64,000 bases of DNA from Roseburia sp. 1XD42-69 (GCF_003612565.1 NZ_RAZG01000012.1:1-64000), one strand, 5' to 3'. Positions 16,766 to 28,284 are shown, numbered from the stretch's first letter. Numbers and translations: made by a program. Notes: a model not told the origin generated them from the letters alone.

Positions 16766-17308
16766 TTAAACTAACTCTAAAAGAACCTCTAACGCACCGT
16801 CGCCTTTGCGCTGGCCGATTTTAACGATTCTTGTATAACCGCCGTTGCGGTCTGCATATTTGGGAGCAATCTCTGTGAATAATTTATCCACAAGGTCAAC
16901 TTCCTTTGTGTTTCTCTTCCTGCCGGCTGTCTCTGTGGGAACAGACTTTACAGGATACAGAACCTTCAACATTTTTCTTCTTGCATGGAGACGGGAAGGA
17001 TTATCCTTTTTAATGGTTTTTTCCACCTCGTCATAGACTGTTACTTTCTTGCCGTCCACAACTTCTTTTACCCTCTTGCCGTCTTTATCTTTTCTTGCAA
17101 CTTTTGCTTTCACTGTAACTTCTTCAAAATTATCTTTCTCTTTTACAGCCATAGCAATCAGTCCGTCCACAATTTTGCGGACTTCCTTTGCCTTTGCTTC
17201 CGTGGTAACGATTCTTCCGTTCTCACTAGCGAGTAATGCAGTAACCTGGCCTCTCAGCAACGCTTTTCTCTGAGAAGAGGTTCTGCTTAATTTTCTATAC
17301 TTTGCCAT
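16766..17308 (-). CDS. rplQ: 50S ribosomal protein bL17 with a clade-type insertion
   Basis: bL17 lies at the peptide-exit side of the large subunit. The conserved N-terminus [20 protein letters not shown] and the C-terminus [19 protein letters not shown] are intact. At 180 residues it is about 60 longer than Bacillus L17. The extra part (about residues 60-112) is a charged stretch with [20 protein letters not shown] and [11 protein letters not shown] that splits the domain before NPSRLHARR. No frame break is seen, so it is an in-frame lineage insertion rather than damage. The ATG at 17308 is used; an upstream TTG has no site. Last gene of the alpha part of the operon. Confidence 0.95.
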   Translation of the reverse strand: MAKYRKLSRTSSQRKALLRGQVTALLASENGRIVTTEAKAKEVRKIVDGLIAMAVKEKDNFEEVTVKAKVARKDKDGKRVKEVVDGKKVTVYDEVEKTIKKDNPSRLHARRKMLKVLYPVKSVPTETAGRKRNTKEVDLVDKLFTEIAPKYADRNGGYTRIVKIGQRKGDGALEVLLELV

Positions 17309-17326
17309 TGTCAAATCCTCCTAAAA

Positions 17327-18289
17327 TCAGAGTTCTTCACCCTGGTTAAGCTGAAGCCCTAATTCTTTTAATTTTGCTAATACTTCTTCTAAAGATTTAC
17401 GTCCAAGATTGCGGACTTTCATCATATCTTCCGGTGTACGGTTTGTAAGTTCCTCCACCGTGTTAATCCCGGCCCTCTTCAAGCAGTTGTAAGAACGCAC
17501 AGACAACTCCAGTTCATCAATGTTCATCTCCAAAACTTTGCCCTTGGCGTCATCCTCTTTCTCCACCATAACTTCTGCGGACATTGCTGTCTCGGAAAGG
17601 TTAATGAAGAGATTCAAATGCTCGCTTAACACTTTTGCCGCAAGGCTTACCGCCTCGTCCGGCTCTAACGTGCCGTTGGTAAATACATCTAAGGTCAGTT
17701 TGTCATAGTCTGTAATCTGTCCTACACGGGTATTCTCAATGATGAGATTCACACGCTCCACCGGTGTATAAATGGAATCCACCGCAATTACCCCGATGGG
17801 TACATCTTCCGACTTATTCTTTTCTGCGCTGACATATCCTCTTCCCTTTGTAATGGTAAATTCAATATAAAGTTTACAGTCAGCACCGCCATTTAAGTTT
17901 GCAATTACTAATTCAGGATTTAAAATCTGAATATCCGGATCTGCCTGAATATCAGCAGCTGTAACAACGCCTTCACCCTCAAATTCAATGTAAGCAACTT
18001 TCGGTTCATCTGTTGGACATGTGTTCTTCAGTGCAAGATTTTTAATATTCATGATAATTTCAGTCACATCCTCTTTTACCCCTGGAATGGAACTGAATTC
18101 ATGCAATACGCCGTCAATTTTTATCTGGCTTACCGCTGCTCCCGGTAAGGAAGACAACATAATTCTCCTCAAAGAATTGCCCAGTGTGGTACCATAACCT
18201 CTCTCTAAGGGTTCTACAACAAATCTACCATATTTTTTGTCTTCTGAAATTTCAGCGATTTCAATTTTTGGTTTTTCAAAATCGAACAC
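17327..18289 (-). CDS. rpoA: DNA-directed RNA polymerase subunit alpha
   Basis: The alpha dimer assembles RNA polymerase and its C-terminal domain contacts UP elements and activators. The 320-residue product shows the N-terminal dimerisation signature [20 protein letters not shown], the middle [11 protein letters not shown], and a C-terminal domain (about 250-315) with [22 protein letters not shown] and [11 protein letters not shown]. Length is normal. It lies between rpsD and rplQ as in other Firmicutes, 18 bp before rplQ, so polymerase and ribosome synthesis are coordinated. Confidence 0.98.
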   Translation of the reverse strand: MFDFEKPKIEIAEISEDKKYGRFVVEPLERGYGTTLGNSLRRIMLSSLPGAAVSQIKIDGVLHEFSSIPGVKEDVTEIIMNIKNLALKNTCPTDEPKVAYIEFEGEGVVTAADIQADPDIQILNPELVIANLNGGADCKLYIEFTITKGRGYVSAEKNKSEDVPIGVIAVDSIYTPVERVNLIIENTRVGQITDYDKLTLDVFTNGTLEPDEAVSLAAKVLSEHLNLFINLSETAMSAEVMVEKEDDAKGKVLEMNIDELELSVRSYNCLKRAGINTVEELTNRTPEDMMKVRNLGRKSLEEVLAKLKELGLQLNQGEEL

Positions 18290-18359
18290 TACAGAATCCC
18301 TCCTTTTCGGGTATTCGCTATATATACTATATACATATAGGTACTGGCTATATCACGGC

Positions 18360-18953
18360 TTACTTAGAATATAACTCGACAATTAACATCTCATTGACCG
18401 GTACATCAATCATATCTCTGGAGGGCAGCTCTTTTACTGTACCCTTCAATGCCTCCGTGTCAACATCAAGCCATTCCGGAACTAATCTTCCTGCTGTTAC
18501 TTCCAGGATATCCTTAAATCTCTGAAGCCCTTTGCTCTTCTCTCTGATTTCGATTACGTCGCCGGCTTTTACCAGATAAGACGGAATATTTACACACTTT
18601 CCGTTTACGGTAACAAACTTATGGCCAACCACCTGTCTGGATTCTCTTCTTGTTCTGGCAAATCCCATACGGAAAATAACGTTATCCAGTCTGCTCTCCA
18701 GCATTATCATTAAATTCTCACCGGTCATACCCTTCTGCCGGTCAGCCTTCTCATAATAATTATGGAAAGGTTTCTCCAATACGCCGTAAATGAATTTGGC
18801 TTTCTGTTTTTCCCTTAACTGAAGGCCATATTCGGAAACTTTTCTGTTTGCTCTTTTTAATTCTCTTTTTGATTTTTTATCTATTCCTAAATACACCGGA
18901 TCTAAACCAAGTGATCTGCATCTTTTAAGAACAGGAACTTTATTCACTGCCAT
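18360..18953 (-). CDS. rpsD: 30S ribosomal protein uS4
   Basis: uS4 starts 30S assembly by binding 16S rRNA and forms part of the mRNA entry helicase. The 197-residue protein has the S4 RNA-binding domain ([20 protein letters not shown], then [17 protein letters not shown]) and a family-typical N-terminus [19 protein letters not shown]. No zinc cysteine cluster is present. In this family S4 can repress its own operon; a perfect hairpin in the 95-nt gap upstream (18979-19012) could contribute, but nothing proves it. Confidence 0.97.
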   Translation of the reverse strand: MAVNKVPVLKRCRSLGLDPVYLGIDKKSKRELKRANRKVSEYGLQLREKQKAKFIYGVLEKPFHNYYEKADRQKGMTGENLMIMLESRLDNVIFRMGFARTRRESRQVVGHKFVTVNGKCVNIPSYLVKAGDVIEIREKSKGLQRFKDILEVTAGRLVPEWLDVDTEALKGTVKELPSRDMIDVPVNEMLIVELYSK

Positions 18954-18978
18954 CTTCGACTATACCTCCTAATTTTTT

Positions 18979-19032
18979 GTCTTTAAAGCAGCGCAGAGCG
19001 ACCTTTAAAGACCTGCGTGCGCATCAGCGCAC
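18979..19032 (-). promoter_or_regulatory. Two hairpins in the rpsK-rpsD gap
   Basis: GTCTTTAAAG (18979-18988) and CTTTAAAGAC (19003-19012) are perfect 10-nt inverted arms around a 14-nt loop; next to them GTGCGC and GCGCAC (19017-19032) form a second stem. They lie in the rpsD leader without a following T-run on the minus strand, so they are more likely an RNA structure or processing site than a terminator. Confidence 0.5.
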
Positions 19033-19048
19033 TCCCTTAATAAAAATA

Positions 19049-19441
19049 TTAGACTCTTCTGCGTTTTGGTGGACGGCATCCATTATGAGGAACTGGTGTT
19101 ACGTCTCTGATACTTGTCACTTCAAGACCACACGCAGAAAGGGCACGAATGGCTGCTTCCCTTCCGGAACCCGGTCCTTTTACCATAACATCTACGGACT
19201 TCAATCCGTGAACCAGTGCTGCCTTTGTAGCGGTCTCTGCTGCCATCTGTGCAGCATAAGGAGTAGATTTCCTTGAACCTCTAAAGCCAAGACCGCCGGC
19301 ACTTGCCCATGATAAAGCATTTCCTTCAGCATCGGTAATAGTTACGATTGTATTGTTAAATGATGACTGAATATGTGCCTGTCCCCGTTCAACGTTTTTC
19401 TTTACACGCTTCTTTGTCACTTTTTTTGTAACTTTAGCCAT
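19049..19441 (-). CDS. rpsK: 30S ribosomal protein uS11
   Basis: uS11 lies on the platform of the small subunit near the E-site mRNA. The 130-residue protein has a lysine-rich N-terminus, the core [38 protein letters not shown], and the C-terminal [18 protein letters not shown]. Length and ends are typical. Gene order rpsM-rpsK-rpsD-rpoA-rplQ is the Firmicutes alpha operon; the gap to rpsM is enlarged by palindromic repeats. Confidence 0.97.
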   Translation of the reverse strand: MAKVTKKVTKKRVKKNVERGQAHIQSSFNNTIVTITDAEGNALSWASAGGLGFRGSRKSTPYAAQMAAETATKAALVHGLKSVDVMVKGPGSGREAAIRALSACGLEVTSIRDVTPVPHNGCRPPKRRRV

Positions 19442-19473
19442 AATAAAACTAACCTACTTTCTTCTAAAATTAA

Positions 19474-19588
19474 GGATGTTCTTTTTGCCAAGCTCACCTC
19501 TCGCCTTCGGCCCGGGTTTGCTAAGCGCAAAGAACGGCTTTCTCACTAAATTCATCCTTCGCCTTCCGGCTTGGATTCATTAAGTGTT
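19474..19588. repeat. Palindromic repeat pair in the rpsM-rpsK gap (copy set A)
   Basis: Unit 1 (19474-19537) runs from GGATGTTCT to AGAACGG with a GCCTTCGGCC hairpin core. Unit 2 (19543-19588) runs from CACTAAATTC through TTCGCCTTCCGGCTTG to TTAAGTGTT. Both are imperfect palindromes and match units in the rpsN-rpsH and rpsH-rplF gaps. Confidence 0.75.
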
Positions 19589-19594
19589 CAATGC

Positions 19595-19963
19595 CTACTT
19601 CTTCTTGTTTGCTACAGTCCTCTTCGGTCCTTTTCTGGTTCTTGCATTTGTCTTAGTCTTCTGTCCGCGAACCGGAAGTCCTTTTCTGTGACGGATGCCT
19701 CTGTAACATCCGATTTCCTGCAATCTCTTAATATTGAGAGCAATCTCTCTTCTCAAATCACCTTCTACCATCTGGGTAGCGTCAATCACTTCGCTGATTC
19801 TCTTTACTTCTTCGTCTGTTAAATCACGACAACGAGTATCGGGATTAACTTTTGCTTCTGCAAGAATACGGTTAGAACTTGCCCTGCCGATTCCATAAAT
19901 ATAAGTCAAGCCAATCTCAACACGTTTTTCTCTTGGTAAATCTACACCTGCGATACGAGCCAT
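19595..19963 (-). CDS. rpsM: 30S ribosomal protein uS13
   Basis: uS13 forms the head bridge to the 50S subunit and contacts P-site tRNA. The 122-residue protein starts [20 protein letters not shown], contains the helix-two-turn-helix ..[12 protein letters not shown].., [20 protein letters not shown] and a basic tail. The ATG at 19963 is the family start; the open frame extends 13 codons upstream without support. A 328-nt gap with several hairpins separates it from rpmJ, far more than usual in this operon. Confidence 0.97.
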   Translation of the reverse strand: MARIAGVDLPREKRVEIGLTYIYGIGRASSNRILAEAKVNPDTRCRDLTDEEVKRISEVIDATQMVEGDLRREIALNIKRLQEIGCYRGIRHRKGLPVRGQKTKTNARTRKGPKRTVANKKK

Positions 19964-20291
19964 GTGTCGTTGCACCTCCACTGAAATTATAAATTGACGC
20001 AAAGCGCCTACCTACTGTAATGTGACAGTAACCATATGCAGCTCCGGTGTCCCGGCCTGAAATGTGTGCATACATTACCATCCACGAAAGAGGGGAAGCT
20101 TCTCTTCCCCGTCCCAAAGGGCATCCCCTACAGAACTAGCCTTTCCATAAAAATCCAAAGAATCCCGGTATGAAGAATTCTTCGGACAAGCGTTTTACGC
20201 TTTTTTATTATGAACAACGTAACAACCCTTCCAGGTGTTTCGCTGCAGCCGCACATAATAGTTGCCGCTTACGCGGTTTTTAGGAAACAAA
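19964..20291. other. Structured 328-nt gap between rpmJ and rpsM, no gene seen
   Basis: The gap holds several inverted repeats: TACTGT/ACAGTA (20013-20030), GGGGAAG/CTTCCCC (20092-20110), the palindrome GAAGAATTCTTC (20172-20183), AAGCG/CGCTT followed by TTTTTT on the plus strand (20189-20205), and CCGC/GCGG followed by TTTTT on the plus strand (near 20270). The plus-strand T-runs point against the direction of the operon. No ribosome site with an open frame was found. It could be an rpsM leader or decayed repeat DNA. Confidence 0.45.
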
Positions 20292-20405
20292 TTAGCCCTG
20301 TCTCTGTTTGTGTTTTGGATTTTCACAGATAATGCGGATGCTTCCTTTTCTCTTGATAACTTTGCATTTTTCGCAAATAGGTTTAACTGATGATCTTACT
20401 TTCAC
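20292..20405 (-). CDS. rpmJ: 50S ribosomal protein bL36
   Basis: bL36 is the smallest large-subunit protein and helps fold 23S rRNA. The 37-residue product reads [20 protein letters not shown] after the initiator and ends [12 protein letters not shown], with the zinc-ribbon ligands C..C, C and H. The start is GTG at 20405, supported by AAAGGAGG eight bases upstream; reading further upstream gives no family sequence. It sits between infA and rpsM as in most Firmicutes. Confidence 0.96.
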   Translation of the reverse strand: MKVRSSVKPICEKCKVIKRKGSIRIICENPKHKQRQG

Positions 20406-20508
20406 AGCAAATCCTCCTTTCTTATCCGTTGCGCAGTATAATTCTGCCAGTTTCCAAAAAGTCCATTTCAAATGATACCACAAATATACCTGTCTGTCAA
20501 ATACTTTT

Positions 20509-20727
20509 TTATTTATCTCTCCAGATAATACGCCCCTTTGTCAAATCATAAGGGGACATTTCGATTGTCACTTTATCTCCCGGAAGAATCCGGATAAAAT
20601 TCATTCTCAGCTTCCCGCTGATATGGGCTAAAATCTGATGCCCGTTTTCTAACTCTACCTGAAACATAGCATTTGGAAGTTTCTCCACCACAGTTCCCTC
20701 TACTTCAATAACATCTGCTTTCGACAT
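20509..20727 (-). CDS. infA: Translation initiation factor IF-1
   Basis: IF-1 occupies the ribosomal A site during initiation. The 72-residue OB-fold protein begins [20 protein letters not shown], continues [18 protein letters not shown] and ends [15 protein letters not shown], all canonical. GTAGGAGG, inside the last codons of the upstream KOW gene, serves as ribosome site, so the two are coupled; only one base lies between stop and start. Confidence 0.98.
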   Translation of the reverse strand: MSKADVIEVEGTVVEKLPNAMFQVELENGHQILAHISGKLRMNFIRILPGDKVTIEMSPYDLTKGRIIWRDK

Positions 20728-20728
20728 T

Positions 20729-21004
20729 TCATAAGCCTCCTACTAAAACATTTAATTTCTCATATTTTCTGATTGCCCTGCGAATAGTTGTATCGGACAG
20801 TTCCTCTTCTCTCTTTAACAAATCCTGCAATTCCCCAGGTATGTTTTTTATAATCTGAAAATGCTTTACATTTTTCTTTTTTGGATTGGCAATTCCATGG
20901 GTACTTCCATTTACCAGATATGCCTCCCGCTCTCCCTTGCTTAAAATGTAATAAATATGGTTTTTGTCATGTCCCGACAGGGACTTTGCAAATTCTACAG
21001 TCAT
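20729..21004 (-). CDS. Small KOW-type RNA-binding protein (L14e-like)
   Basis: The 91-residue protein sits between map and infA, where Clostridia often carry a KOW-domain protein annotated as L14e/L6e/L27e-like. The N-terminus [19 protein letters not shown] and [11 protein letters not shown] fit a KOW-type beta barrel; the C-terminal half is a basic-acidic helix pair ([19 protein letters not shown]). Its ATG overlaps the map stop (ATGA) and its last codons provide the infA ribosome site. A role in ribosome function is inferred from position; no experiment is known to me. Confidence 0.8.
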   Translation of the reverse strand: MTVEFAKSLSGHDKNHIYYILSKGEREAYLVNGSTHGIANPKKKNVKHFQIIKNIPGELQDLLKREEELSDTTIRRAIRKYEKLNVLVGGL

Positions 21005-21798
21005 AGGCTTCCCTCCGGAACCCAGATTCCCCCGGCAATCTCATCCTCTGTAATCGAAAGGATTTCCGGCCTGCTTTTGGTGATTAGTATGGTATTTTCA
21101 TAATGGGCAGACAGTTTCCCGTCCTGGGTCACCACCGTCCAGTTGTCATCCATCCACTCCACATTGCCTGTTCCCTCATTAATCATAGGTTCCACTGCAA
21201 GGGTCATCCCCGGCCTTAAACGGATTCCTCTGGTGAGTTTTCTGAAATTGGGCACCTCCGGCTCCTCATGGAGATGGGAACCGATTCCGTGTCCCACCAA
21301 ATCCCTGACTACCCCATAGCCCCCTTTTTCCGCATAATCCCCGATGGCCTTGGATATCTGGTGAAGATAACAGCCTGCCGTGGCAAACCGAAGCCCCGCA
21401 AAAAAGCTTTCCCTGGTACGTTTGATAAGCCTTGCGGCATTTTCTGAAATTTCTCCAATGCCGTGGGTCCTTGCGGCATCGGAGTGATACCCTTTGTAAA
21501 TCACTCCGATGTCAAGGCTTACAATATCCCCATCTTTAATCCGCCTCTTTTGGGATGGTATCCCATGCACCACCTCGTTATTTACAGATACGCACACAGA
21601 TGCGGGATATCCCTGATAATTCTTAAAAGAGGGAATGCAGCCGTAACTGCGAATCATTTCTTCGCCTATTTGGTCAATCTCTAAAGTAGTCATTCCCGGC
21701 TCTAATGCCTTTCCTAAATTCTGGTGTACTTTTGCCAGAATTTTACCGGCAGCTCTCATAAGCTCAATTTCTCTGGCAGATTTTATGGTTACTGCCAT
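21001..21798 (-). CDS. map: Methionine aminopeptidase, type I
   Basis: Map removes the initiator methionine from nascent proteins. The 265-residue enzyme has the pita-bread metal ligands in SLDIGVIYKGYHSDAART, the His of LVGHGIGSHLHEEP, Glu in AVEPMINEG, and Glu in SAHYENTILIT. Compared with the usual 250-residue type I enzymes it has about 15 extra C-terminal residues ([16 protein letters not shown]). It is three bases after adk and overlaps the KOW gene by four, forming the adk-map-KOW-infA-rpmJ block. Confidence 0.97.
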   Translation of the reverse strand: MAVTIKSAREIELMRAAGKILAKVHQNLGKALEPGMTTLEIDQIGEEMIRSYGCIPSFKNYQGYPASVCVSVNNEVVHGIPSQKRRIKDGDIVSLDIGVIYKGYHSDAARTHGIGEISENAARLIKRTRESFFAGLRFATAGCYLHQISKAIGDYAEKGGYGVVRDLVGHGIGSHLHEEPEVPNFRKLTRGIRLRPGMTLAVEPMINEGTGNVEWMDDNWTVVTQDGKLSAHYENTILITKSRPEILSITEDEIAGGIWVPEGSL

Positions 21799-21801
21799 AG
21801 A

Positions 21802-23868
<2,067 letters not shown>

Positions 23869-23869
<1 letters not shown>

Positions 23870-24309
23870 TAAATCACCTCTGCTTTTCCACCGAGAGCTT
23901 CAATCTTTTCTTTTGCACCTGCACTAAATGCATTTACCTGAACGGTAAGTTTCTTTGTAAGTTCTCCGCCGCCCAGAATCTTAACGCCATCTCTTGGATT
24001 TTTTACGATTCCCGCTGCCATTAAGCTGCTTACTGTCACAACGGCATCATTGTCAAATACTTCCAGGGCTGACATGTTAATTCCCACGATTTCCTTGGAA
24101 TTTCTGCATTTGAATCCCCTCTTGGGAATTCTTCTGTATAACGGCATCTGTCCGCCTTCAAAACCTGGCCTTGTAGCTCCTGAACGGGCTTTCTGTCCTT
24201 TATGTCCCTTACCGGCAGTTTTTCCGTTTCCTGAGCCGTGTCCACGTCCTCTTCTGAAATTACCATTCTGCACAGAACCCTCTGCAGGTCTTAAGTTTGA
24301 TAAATCCAT
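23869..24309 (-). CDS. rplO: 50S ribosomal protein uL15
   Basis: uL15 is a late assembly protein that binds 23S rRNA domain II/V. The 146-residue product begins [12 protein letters not shown] and has the glycine/arginine-rich arm ([20 protein letters not shown]), [18 protein letters not shown] and a globular C-terminal half. It is coupled to secY through the TAATG overlap. Confidence 0.97.
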
Positions 24310-24332
24310 GCTGACACCTCCTTATCCATTAA

Positions 24333-24515
24333 TTAGATTTCTTCTACTTTTACTAAATGTCTCACATTCTGAATCATTCCCCGGACTGCCTTGTTATCCG
24401 GCATCTCCACTGTTTTGCCGATTTTATTAAGACCCAAAGCTTCCACAGTTTTTCTGTTTTTAGGAACTGCTCCGATTGTAGATTTCACAAGTGTAATTTT
24501 TAATTTCTCTGCCAT
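24333..24515 (-). CDS. rpmD: 50S ribosomal protein uL30
   Basis: The 60-residue protein matches bacterial L30: KITLVKSTIGAVPKNRKTVE, LGLNKIGKTVEMPDN and a C-terminal MIQNVRHLVKVEEI. It binds 23S rRNA near the central protuberance. It lies between rpsE and rplO with short gaps, the usual spc order. Confidence 0.97.
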   Translation of the reverse strand: MAEKLKITLVKSTIGAVPKNRKTVEALGLNKIGKTVEMPDNKAVRGMIQNVRHLVKVEEI

Positions 24516-24529
24516 TTTTTAAGCCCTCC

Positions 24530-25039
24530 TTAACCCACGACTTCTTCCACGGATTTGCCGCGGAGTTTCGCTACTTCTTCCGGAGATTTTAACTGGCTTA
24601 AAGCATTGATTGTAGCAAGCACAACGTTCTGCTTATTGTTAGATCCCAAAGATTTTGTACGGATATTGCTGATACCAGCAAGCTCGCAGACATTACGTGC
24701 AGGGCCGCCGGCGATAACTCCGGTACCTTCCGGTGCTCTCTTTAACAATACGGACGCGCCAGTATGTTTCCCCATGGTGTCATGGGTAATACTCTTGTTG
24801 TCGTCTAATTTCACGGTAATTAATTTTTTCATTGCATCTTCTTTTCCCTTGCGGATTGCCTCGGGAATTTCAGTTGCTTTTCCCAAACCTGCACCTACAT
24901 GGCCGTTGCCGTCTCCCACAACTACCAGCGCTGTAAAACGCATGTTACGTCCGCCTTTTACAACCTTTGTTACACGTTTGATGGAAACTACTTTTTCATT
25001 TAATTCTAACTGACTAGGGTCAATAATTGTACGTTTCAT
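24530..25039 (-). CDS. rpsE: 30S ribosomal protein uS5
   Basis: uS5 takes part in decoding fidelity and mRNA entry. The 169-residue protein shows the double-stranded RNA-binding-like N-terminal domain ([20 protein letters not shown], then [20 protein letters not shown]) and the C-terminal domain [33 protein letters not shown]. All family motifs are intact. Spectinomycin-contact loop VTKVVKGG shows no change that I can interpret. Confidence 0.97.
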   Translation of the reverse strand: MKRTIIDPSQLELNEKVVSIKRVTKVVKGGRNMRFTALVVVGDGNGHVGAGLGKATEIPEAIRKGKEDAMKKLITVKLDDNKSITHDTMGKHTGASVLLKRAPEGTGVIAGGPARNVCELAGISNIRTKSLGSNNKQNVVLATINALSQLKSPEEVAKLRGKSVEEVVG

Positions 25040-25057
25040 GTAATTCGCTTCCTCCTT

Positions 25058-25426
25058 CTAAAACTCTAACCCGGCTTCCCTTGCCGCATCAGCTAAAGCT
25101 TTGATTTTACCTTCATAAATGAAACCGCCGCGGTCAAATACAACAGTATTGATTCCCTTGTCCAATGCTTTCTTGGCAATTACAGTTCCCAAATATGCTG
25201 CAGCTTCCACGTTATTGGTCTTTTTCACTTCTGCCTTTACTTCTTTGTCTAAAGTAGAAGCAGACACAAGCGTATTGCCAACTGTATCATCAATTACCTG
25301 AGCATACATGTGATTGTTGCTCCGAAAGACAGACAAACGTGGTCTTTCTGCTGTCCCGGCAAGATGATTACGAAGTCTTCTATGCTTTTTTTCACGAACT
25401 TCGGTTCTTGATTTTTTGCTTACCAT
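25058..25426 (-). CDS. rplR: 50S ribosomal protein uL18
   Basis: uL18 binds 5S rRNA with uL5 and builds the central protuberance. The 122-residue protein has the basic N-terminus ([18 protein letters not shown]), [20 protein letters not shown] and C-terminal [20 protein letters not shown]. It sits between rplF and rpsE, gaps of 18-19 bp. Confidence 0.97.
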   Translation of the reverse strand: MVSKKSRTEVREKKHRRLRNHLAGTAERPRLSVFRSNNHMYAQVIDDTVGNTLVSASTLDKEVKAEVKKTNNVEAAAYLGTVIAKKALDKGINTVVFDRGGFIYEGKIKALADAAREAGLEF

Positions 25427-25445
25427 TTTTTGTCCACTCCTTTAC

Positions 25446-25985
25446 TTATTTCTTACCAGTCTTACCGACTTTACGACGGATAACTTCATCAGCATATTTG
25501 ATACCTTTTCCTTTGTAAGGTTCAGGTCTTCTCTTATCTCTGATTTCAGCAGCGTACTGGCCGACTTTTTCTTTATCAATACCCTTAACGATGATTTTAT
25601 TGCCCTCTACGGTGGACTCTAATCCTTCCGGATCTGTCATCTCCACCGGATGGGAATAACCAAGGTTTAAAGTTAATTTCTTTCCTGATTTTGAAGCTCT
25701 GTAACCAACACCGTTTACTTCCAGTTCTTTGGTGTATCCATCTGTTACGCCCACAACCATGTTGTTTATTAAAGTTCTTGTCAAACCATGTAAAGATTTC
25801 ATTCTCTTTAAATCGTTAGGTCTTGCAACATTTATCTGAGAATCCTCTAACTTAATCTCCATCTCTGCTGGAAGTGTTCTTTCCAGAGTCCCTTTCGGAC
25901 CTTTTACAGTCACATGATTATTTTCTGCAATATCCACAGTAACGCCTGCGGGAACTGCGATTGGCATTCTTCCTATACGTGACAT
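25446..25985 (-). CDS. rplF: 50S ribosomal protein uL6
   Basis: uL6 lies near the GTPase-associated centre. The 179-residue protein starts [19 protein letters not shown], carries the duplicated L6 fold ([33 protein letters not shown]) and ends with [20 protein letters not shown] and a basic tail. The gap upstream to rpsH is 231 nt and filled with palindromic repeats, an anomaly for this operon. Confidence 0.97.
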   Translation of the reverse strand: MSRIGRMPIAVPAGVTVDIAENNHVTVKGPKGTLERTLPAEMEIKLEDSQINVARPNDLKRMKSLHGLTRTLINNMVVGVTDGYTKELEVNGVGYRASKSGKKLTLNLGYSHPVEMTDPEGLESTVEGNKIIVKGIDKEKVGQYAAEIRDKRRPEPYKGKGIKYADEVIRRKVGKTGKK

Positions 25986-26031
25986 GCCCGTACCTCCTAA
26001 TTTATATTTTAATTATTATCCTGTTTTATAA

Positions 26032-26210
26032 GGATGTTCTGTTCACTAAGCTCAACTCTCGCCTTGCGGCTCGGATTCGCTAATCTCACAGAAGGTATGT
26101 TCCACTCCACTAACACGCTGTCTTCGCCTTACGGCTTGCCACCGCTAAGTGTCGGGAACGACTTTCACACTAAATTCGTCCTTCGCCTGCGGCTTGCACT
26201 CATTAAGTGT
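26032..26210. repeat. Three palindromic repeat units in the rpsH-rplF gap (copy set B)
   Basis: Unit 1 (26032-26095) goes from GGATGTTCT to CACAGAAGG with core GCCTTGCGGC. Unit 2 (26108-26152) and unit 3 (26168-26210) each go from CACTAA through TTCGCCT and CGGCTTG to TAAGTGT. Unit 3 is nearly the same as set A unit 2. All units could fold as long hairpins in the mRNA of either strand. Confidence 0.75.
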
Positions 26211-26216
26211 TCAATG

Positions 26217-26618
26217 TCACCAAACAAAAGCCAATACTTCTCCGCCTACCTGGAGTTTTCTTGCCTGTTTGTCGGTGATGATTCCTTGGTTTGTGGAGAG
26301 AATGGCAATGCCAAGTCCGCCTAATACCTGGGGAATCTTATCTTTGCCAGCGTAAACACGGAGTCCCGGTTTGGAAATCCTCTTGATGCCGGAAATGATT
26401 TTCTCATTTTTATCTGCACCGTATTTTAATGTGATGCGGATTGTTTTAAAGTTGTTCTCTTCAATGATATCGTATTTTACAATATATCCTTCATCCACCA
26501 AGATGTCAGCAATCGCAATTTTCATCTTAGAAGCTGGAACATCAACTGTATCATGTTTTGCAGTGTTTGCGTTACGTATCCTTGTAAGCATATCTGCAAT
26601 CGGATCACTCGTTGTCAT
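26217..26618 (-). CDS. rpsH: 30S ribosomal protein uS8
   Basis: uS8 binds helix 21 of 16S rRNA and in E. coli represses the spc operon. The 133-residue protein begins [20 protein letters not shown] and ends with the conserved [27 protein letters not shown]. It is framed on both sides by gaps of about 200 nt made of related repeats, while other gaps in the operon are around 20 nt. Confidence 0.97.
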   Translation of the reverse strand: MTTSDPIADMLTRIRNANTAKHDTVDVPASKMKIAIADILVDEGYIVKYDIIEENNFKTIRITLKYGADKNEKIISGIKRISKPGLRVYAGKDKIPQVLGGLGIAILSTNQGIITDKQARKLQVGGEVLAFVW

Positions 26619-26657
26619 ATTGAATTTTCCTCCTGATTTTTTATTGTGATACTAAAG

Positions 26658-26802
26658 GATGTTCTGTTCGATAAGTTCGCGCTGCGCTTAACAGCTTGCG
26701 TTCACTATACAATTGAACATTAGCAGTTCAATTGTCATGATCTCACAGAACGGCCTCACACTAACCTCAGCCTGCGCCTGAAGGCTTGCCTTCGCTAAGT
26801 GT
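26658..26802. repeat. Palindromic repeat units in the rpsN-rpsH gap (copy set C)
   Basis: Unit 1 (26658-26753) starts GGATGTTCTGTTC and ends CACAGAACGG; it contains an extra perfect inverted repeat ACAATTGAAC/GTTCAATTGT (26709-26735). Unit 2 (26759-26802) has CACTAA, GCCTGAAGGCTTG and CTAAGTGT. The order of a GGATGTTCT unit followed by CACTAA units is the same as in sets A and B. Confidence 0.72.
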
Positions 26803-26809
26803 TTCCGGC

Positions 26810-26995
26810 CTACCAAGACGCTTTTTTCACTCCCGGTATCTGTCCTTTATATGCTAACTCACGGAAACATACCCTGCAAATGCCGTACTTTCTCAGATAC
26901 GCATGGGGACGTCCGCAGATTCTGCAACGGCTGTACTCTCTGGTAGAGAATTTCTGTTTGCGCTGCTGTTTTATTTTCATAGATGTCTTAGCCAT
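26810..26995 (-). CDS. rpsN: 30S ribosomal protein uS14, zinc-binding type
   Basis: The 61-residue protein is the short zinc form of S14 (also called rpsZ): [20 protein letters not shown], then [20 protein letters not shown] with two CxxC pairs, and [11 protein letters not shown]. It lies in the head of the small subunit. The ATG at 26995 follows AGGAGGAGATTTT-type ribosome site; the open frame upstream is not family sequence. The gene follows rplE by 16 bp. Confidence 0.96.
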   Translation of the reverse strand: MAKTSMKIKQQRKQKFSTREYSRCRICGRPHAYLRKYGICRVCFRELAYKGQIPGVKKASW

Positions 26996-27011
26996 TAAAA
27001 TCTCCTCCTGA

Positions 27012-27551
27012 TTACTTTGCAAATGGCATACCGAACTGAGCCAACAGTTCCCGGCCCTCTTCATCGGTCTTTGCTGTAGTTACGAAAATAACATCCATAC
27101 CCCTTACTTTGTCGATTTTGTCATACTCGATTTCAGGGAAAATCAACTGCTCTTTAATGCCCAGGGCATAATTTCCTCTGCCGTCAAAGGCGTTGGGGTT
27201 GATACCCCTAAAATCACGTACACGGGGAAGTGCAAGGTTTACAAGACGGTCTAAAAACTCATACATCTTCTCGCCCCTTAAAGTAACCTTACATCCGATT
27301 GCCATGCCCTCCCTGAGTTTGAAGTTGGCAACAGATTTTTTCGCCTTTGTGGTAACTGCTTTCTGGCCTGTAATTGTCTCTAAATCCTTTACGGCAGCCT
27401 CCAGGATTTTGGCATTTTCTTTTGCCTCGCCAACGCCCATGTTTACTACGATTTTCTCAAGCTTCGGCGCCTGGAGTTTGTTTTTATATCCGAATTTTTT
27501 TACCAATGCATCTACGATTTCATTCTGATACTGGTCTTTTAGTCTACTCAA
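27012..27551 (-). CDS. rplE: 50S ribosomal protein uL5
   Basis: uL5 binds 5S rRNA and contacts P-site tRNA. The 179-residue protein has [20 protein letters not shown], the [19 protein letters not shown] segment, [20 protein letters not shown] and [20 protein letters not shown]. Ends and length are normal. Confidence 0.97.
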   Translation of the reverse strand: MSRLKDQYQNEIVDALVKKFGYKNKLQAPKLEKIVVNMGVGEAKENAKILEAAVKDLETITGQKAVTTKAKKSVANFKLREGMAIGCKVTLRGEKMYEFLDRLVNLALPRVRDFRGINPNAFDGRGNYALGIKEQLIFPEIEYDKIDKVRGMDVIFVTTAKTDEEGRELLAQFGMPFAK

Positions 27552-27572
27552 CTGATTTGTCCTCCTCTCTGA

Positions 27573-27884
27573 TTAATCGATTACCTCACCAGTTGATTTG
27601 GCAAAACGAACTTTCTTATCCCCATCCATTTTAAAGCCCACACGAGTAGCTTTTCCTTTGTGAAGATACATGACGTTTGACACATCAATTGGTCCTTCCT
27701 GATGAACGATACCGCCCTGCTGGTTCTGCATACTTGGTTTTGCATGCTTGGTAACCATATTGATACCTTCCACGAGGAGTGTATTCTTTTTTCTATTTAC
27801 GGAAATTACTTTTCCCTCTTTGTCTTTGTCTTTGCCGGCAATCACTTTTACCATGTCGCCTTTTTTAATTTTCATTGTAGCCAT
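27573..27884 (-). CDS. rplX: 50S ribosomal protein uL24
   Basis: uL24 is an assembly initiator near the exit tunnel. The 103-residue protein starts with the KOW motif [20 protein letters not shown], has [20 protein letters not shown] and ends [13 protein letters not shown]. Gene order rplN-rplX-rplE is conserved. Confidence 0.97.
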   Translation of the reverse strand: MATMKIKKGDMVKVIAGKDKDKEGKVISVNRKKNTLLVEGINMVTKHAKPSMQNQQGGIVHQEGPIDVSNVMYLHKGKATRVGFKMDGDKKVRFAKSTGEVID

Positions 27885-27898
27885 CTTCGTTTCACCTC

Positions 27899-28267
27899 CT
27901 ACAATACTTCTGGAGCCAAAGAAACAATTTTCATAAACTGTTTCTCACGAAGCTCTCTAGCTACTGGCCCAAAGATACGTGTTCCCCTGGGGGTTTTGTC
28001 ATCTTTGATAATAACAGCAGCGTTCTCATCAAATTTAATATAAGAACCATCTTTACGACGGGCACCTTTTACGGAACGGACAACTACGGCTTTCACTACA
28101 TCGCCTTTTTTAACAACACCGCCTGGTGTTGCGTCTTTCACCGTAGCAACAATCACATCACCGATATTCGCATATCTTCTGGTAGATCCACCCATAACAC
28201 GAATGCAAAGAATCTCTTTTGCCCCTGTGTTATCGGCCACTTTCAGTCTGCTTTCCTGTTGTACCAT
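27899..28267 (-). CDS. rplN: 50S ribosomal protein uL14
   Basis: uL14 forms intersubunit bridges and is the binding site for the silencing factor RsfS. The 122-residue protein begins [20 protein letters not shown] and contains [20 protein letters not shown] and [20 protein letters not shown]. Typical in length and ends. Confidence 0.98.
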   Translation of the reverse strand: MVQQESRLKVADNTGAKEILCIRVMGGSTRRYANIGDVIVATVKDATPGGVVKKGDVVKAVVVRSVKGARRKDGSYIKFDENAAVIIKDDKTPRGTRIFGPVARELREKQFMKIVSLAPEVL

Positions 28268-28284
28268 GTTGCAGCCTCCTTTAA

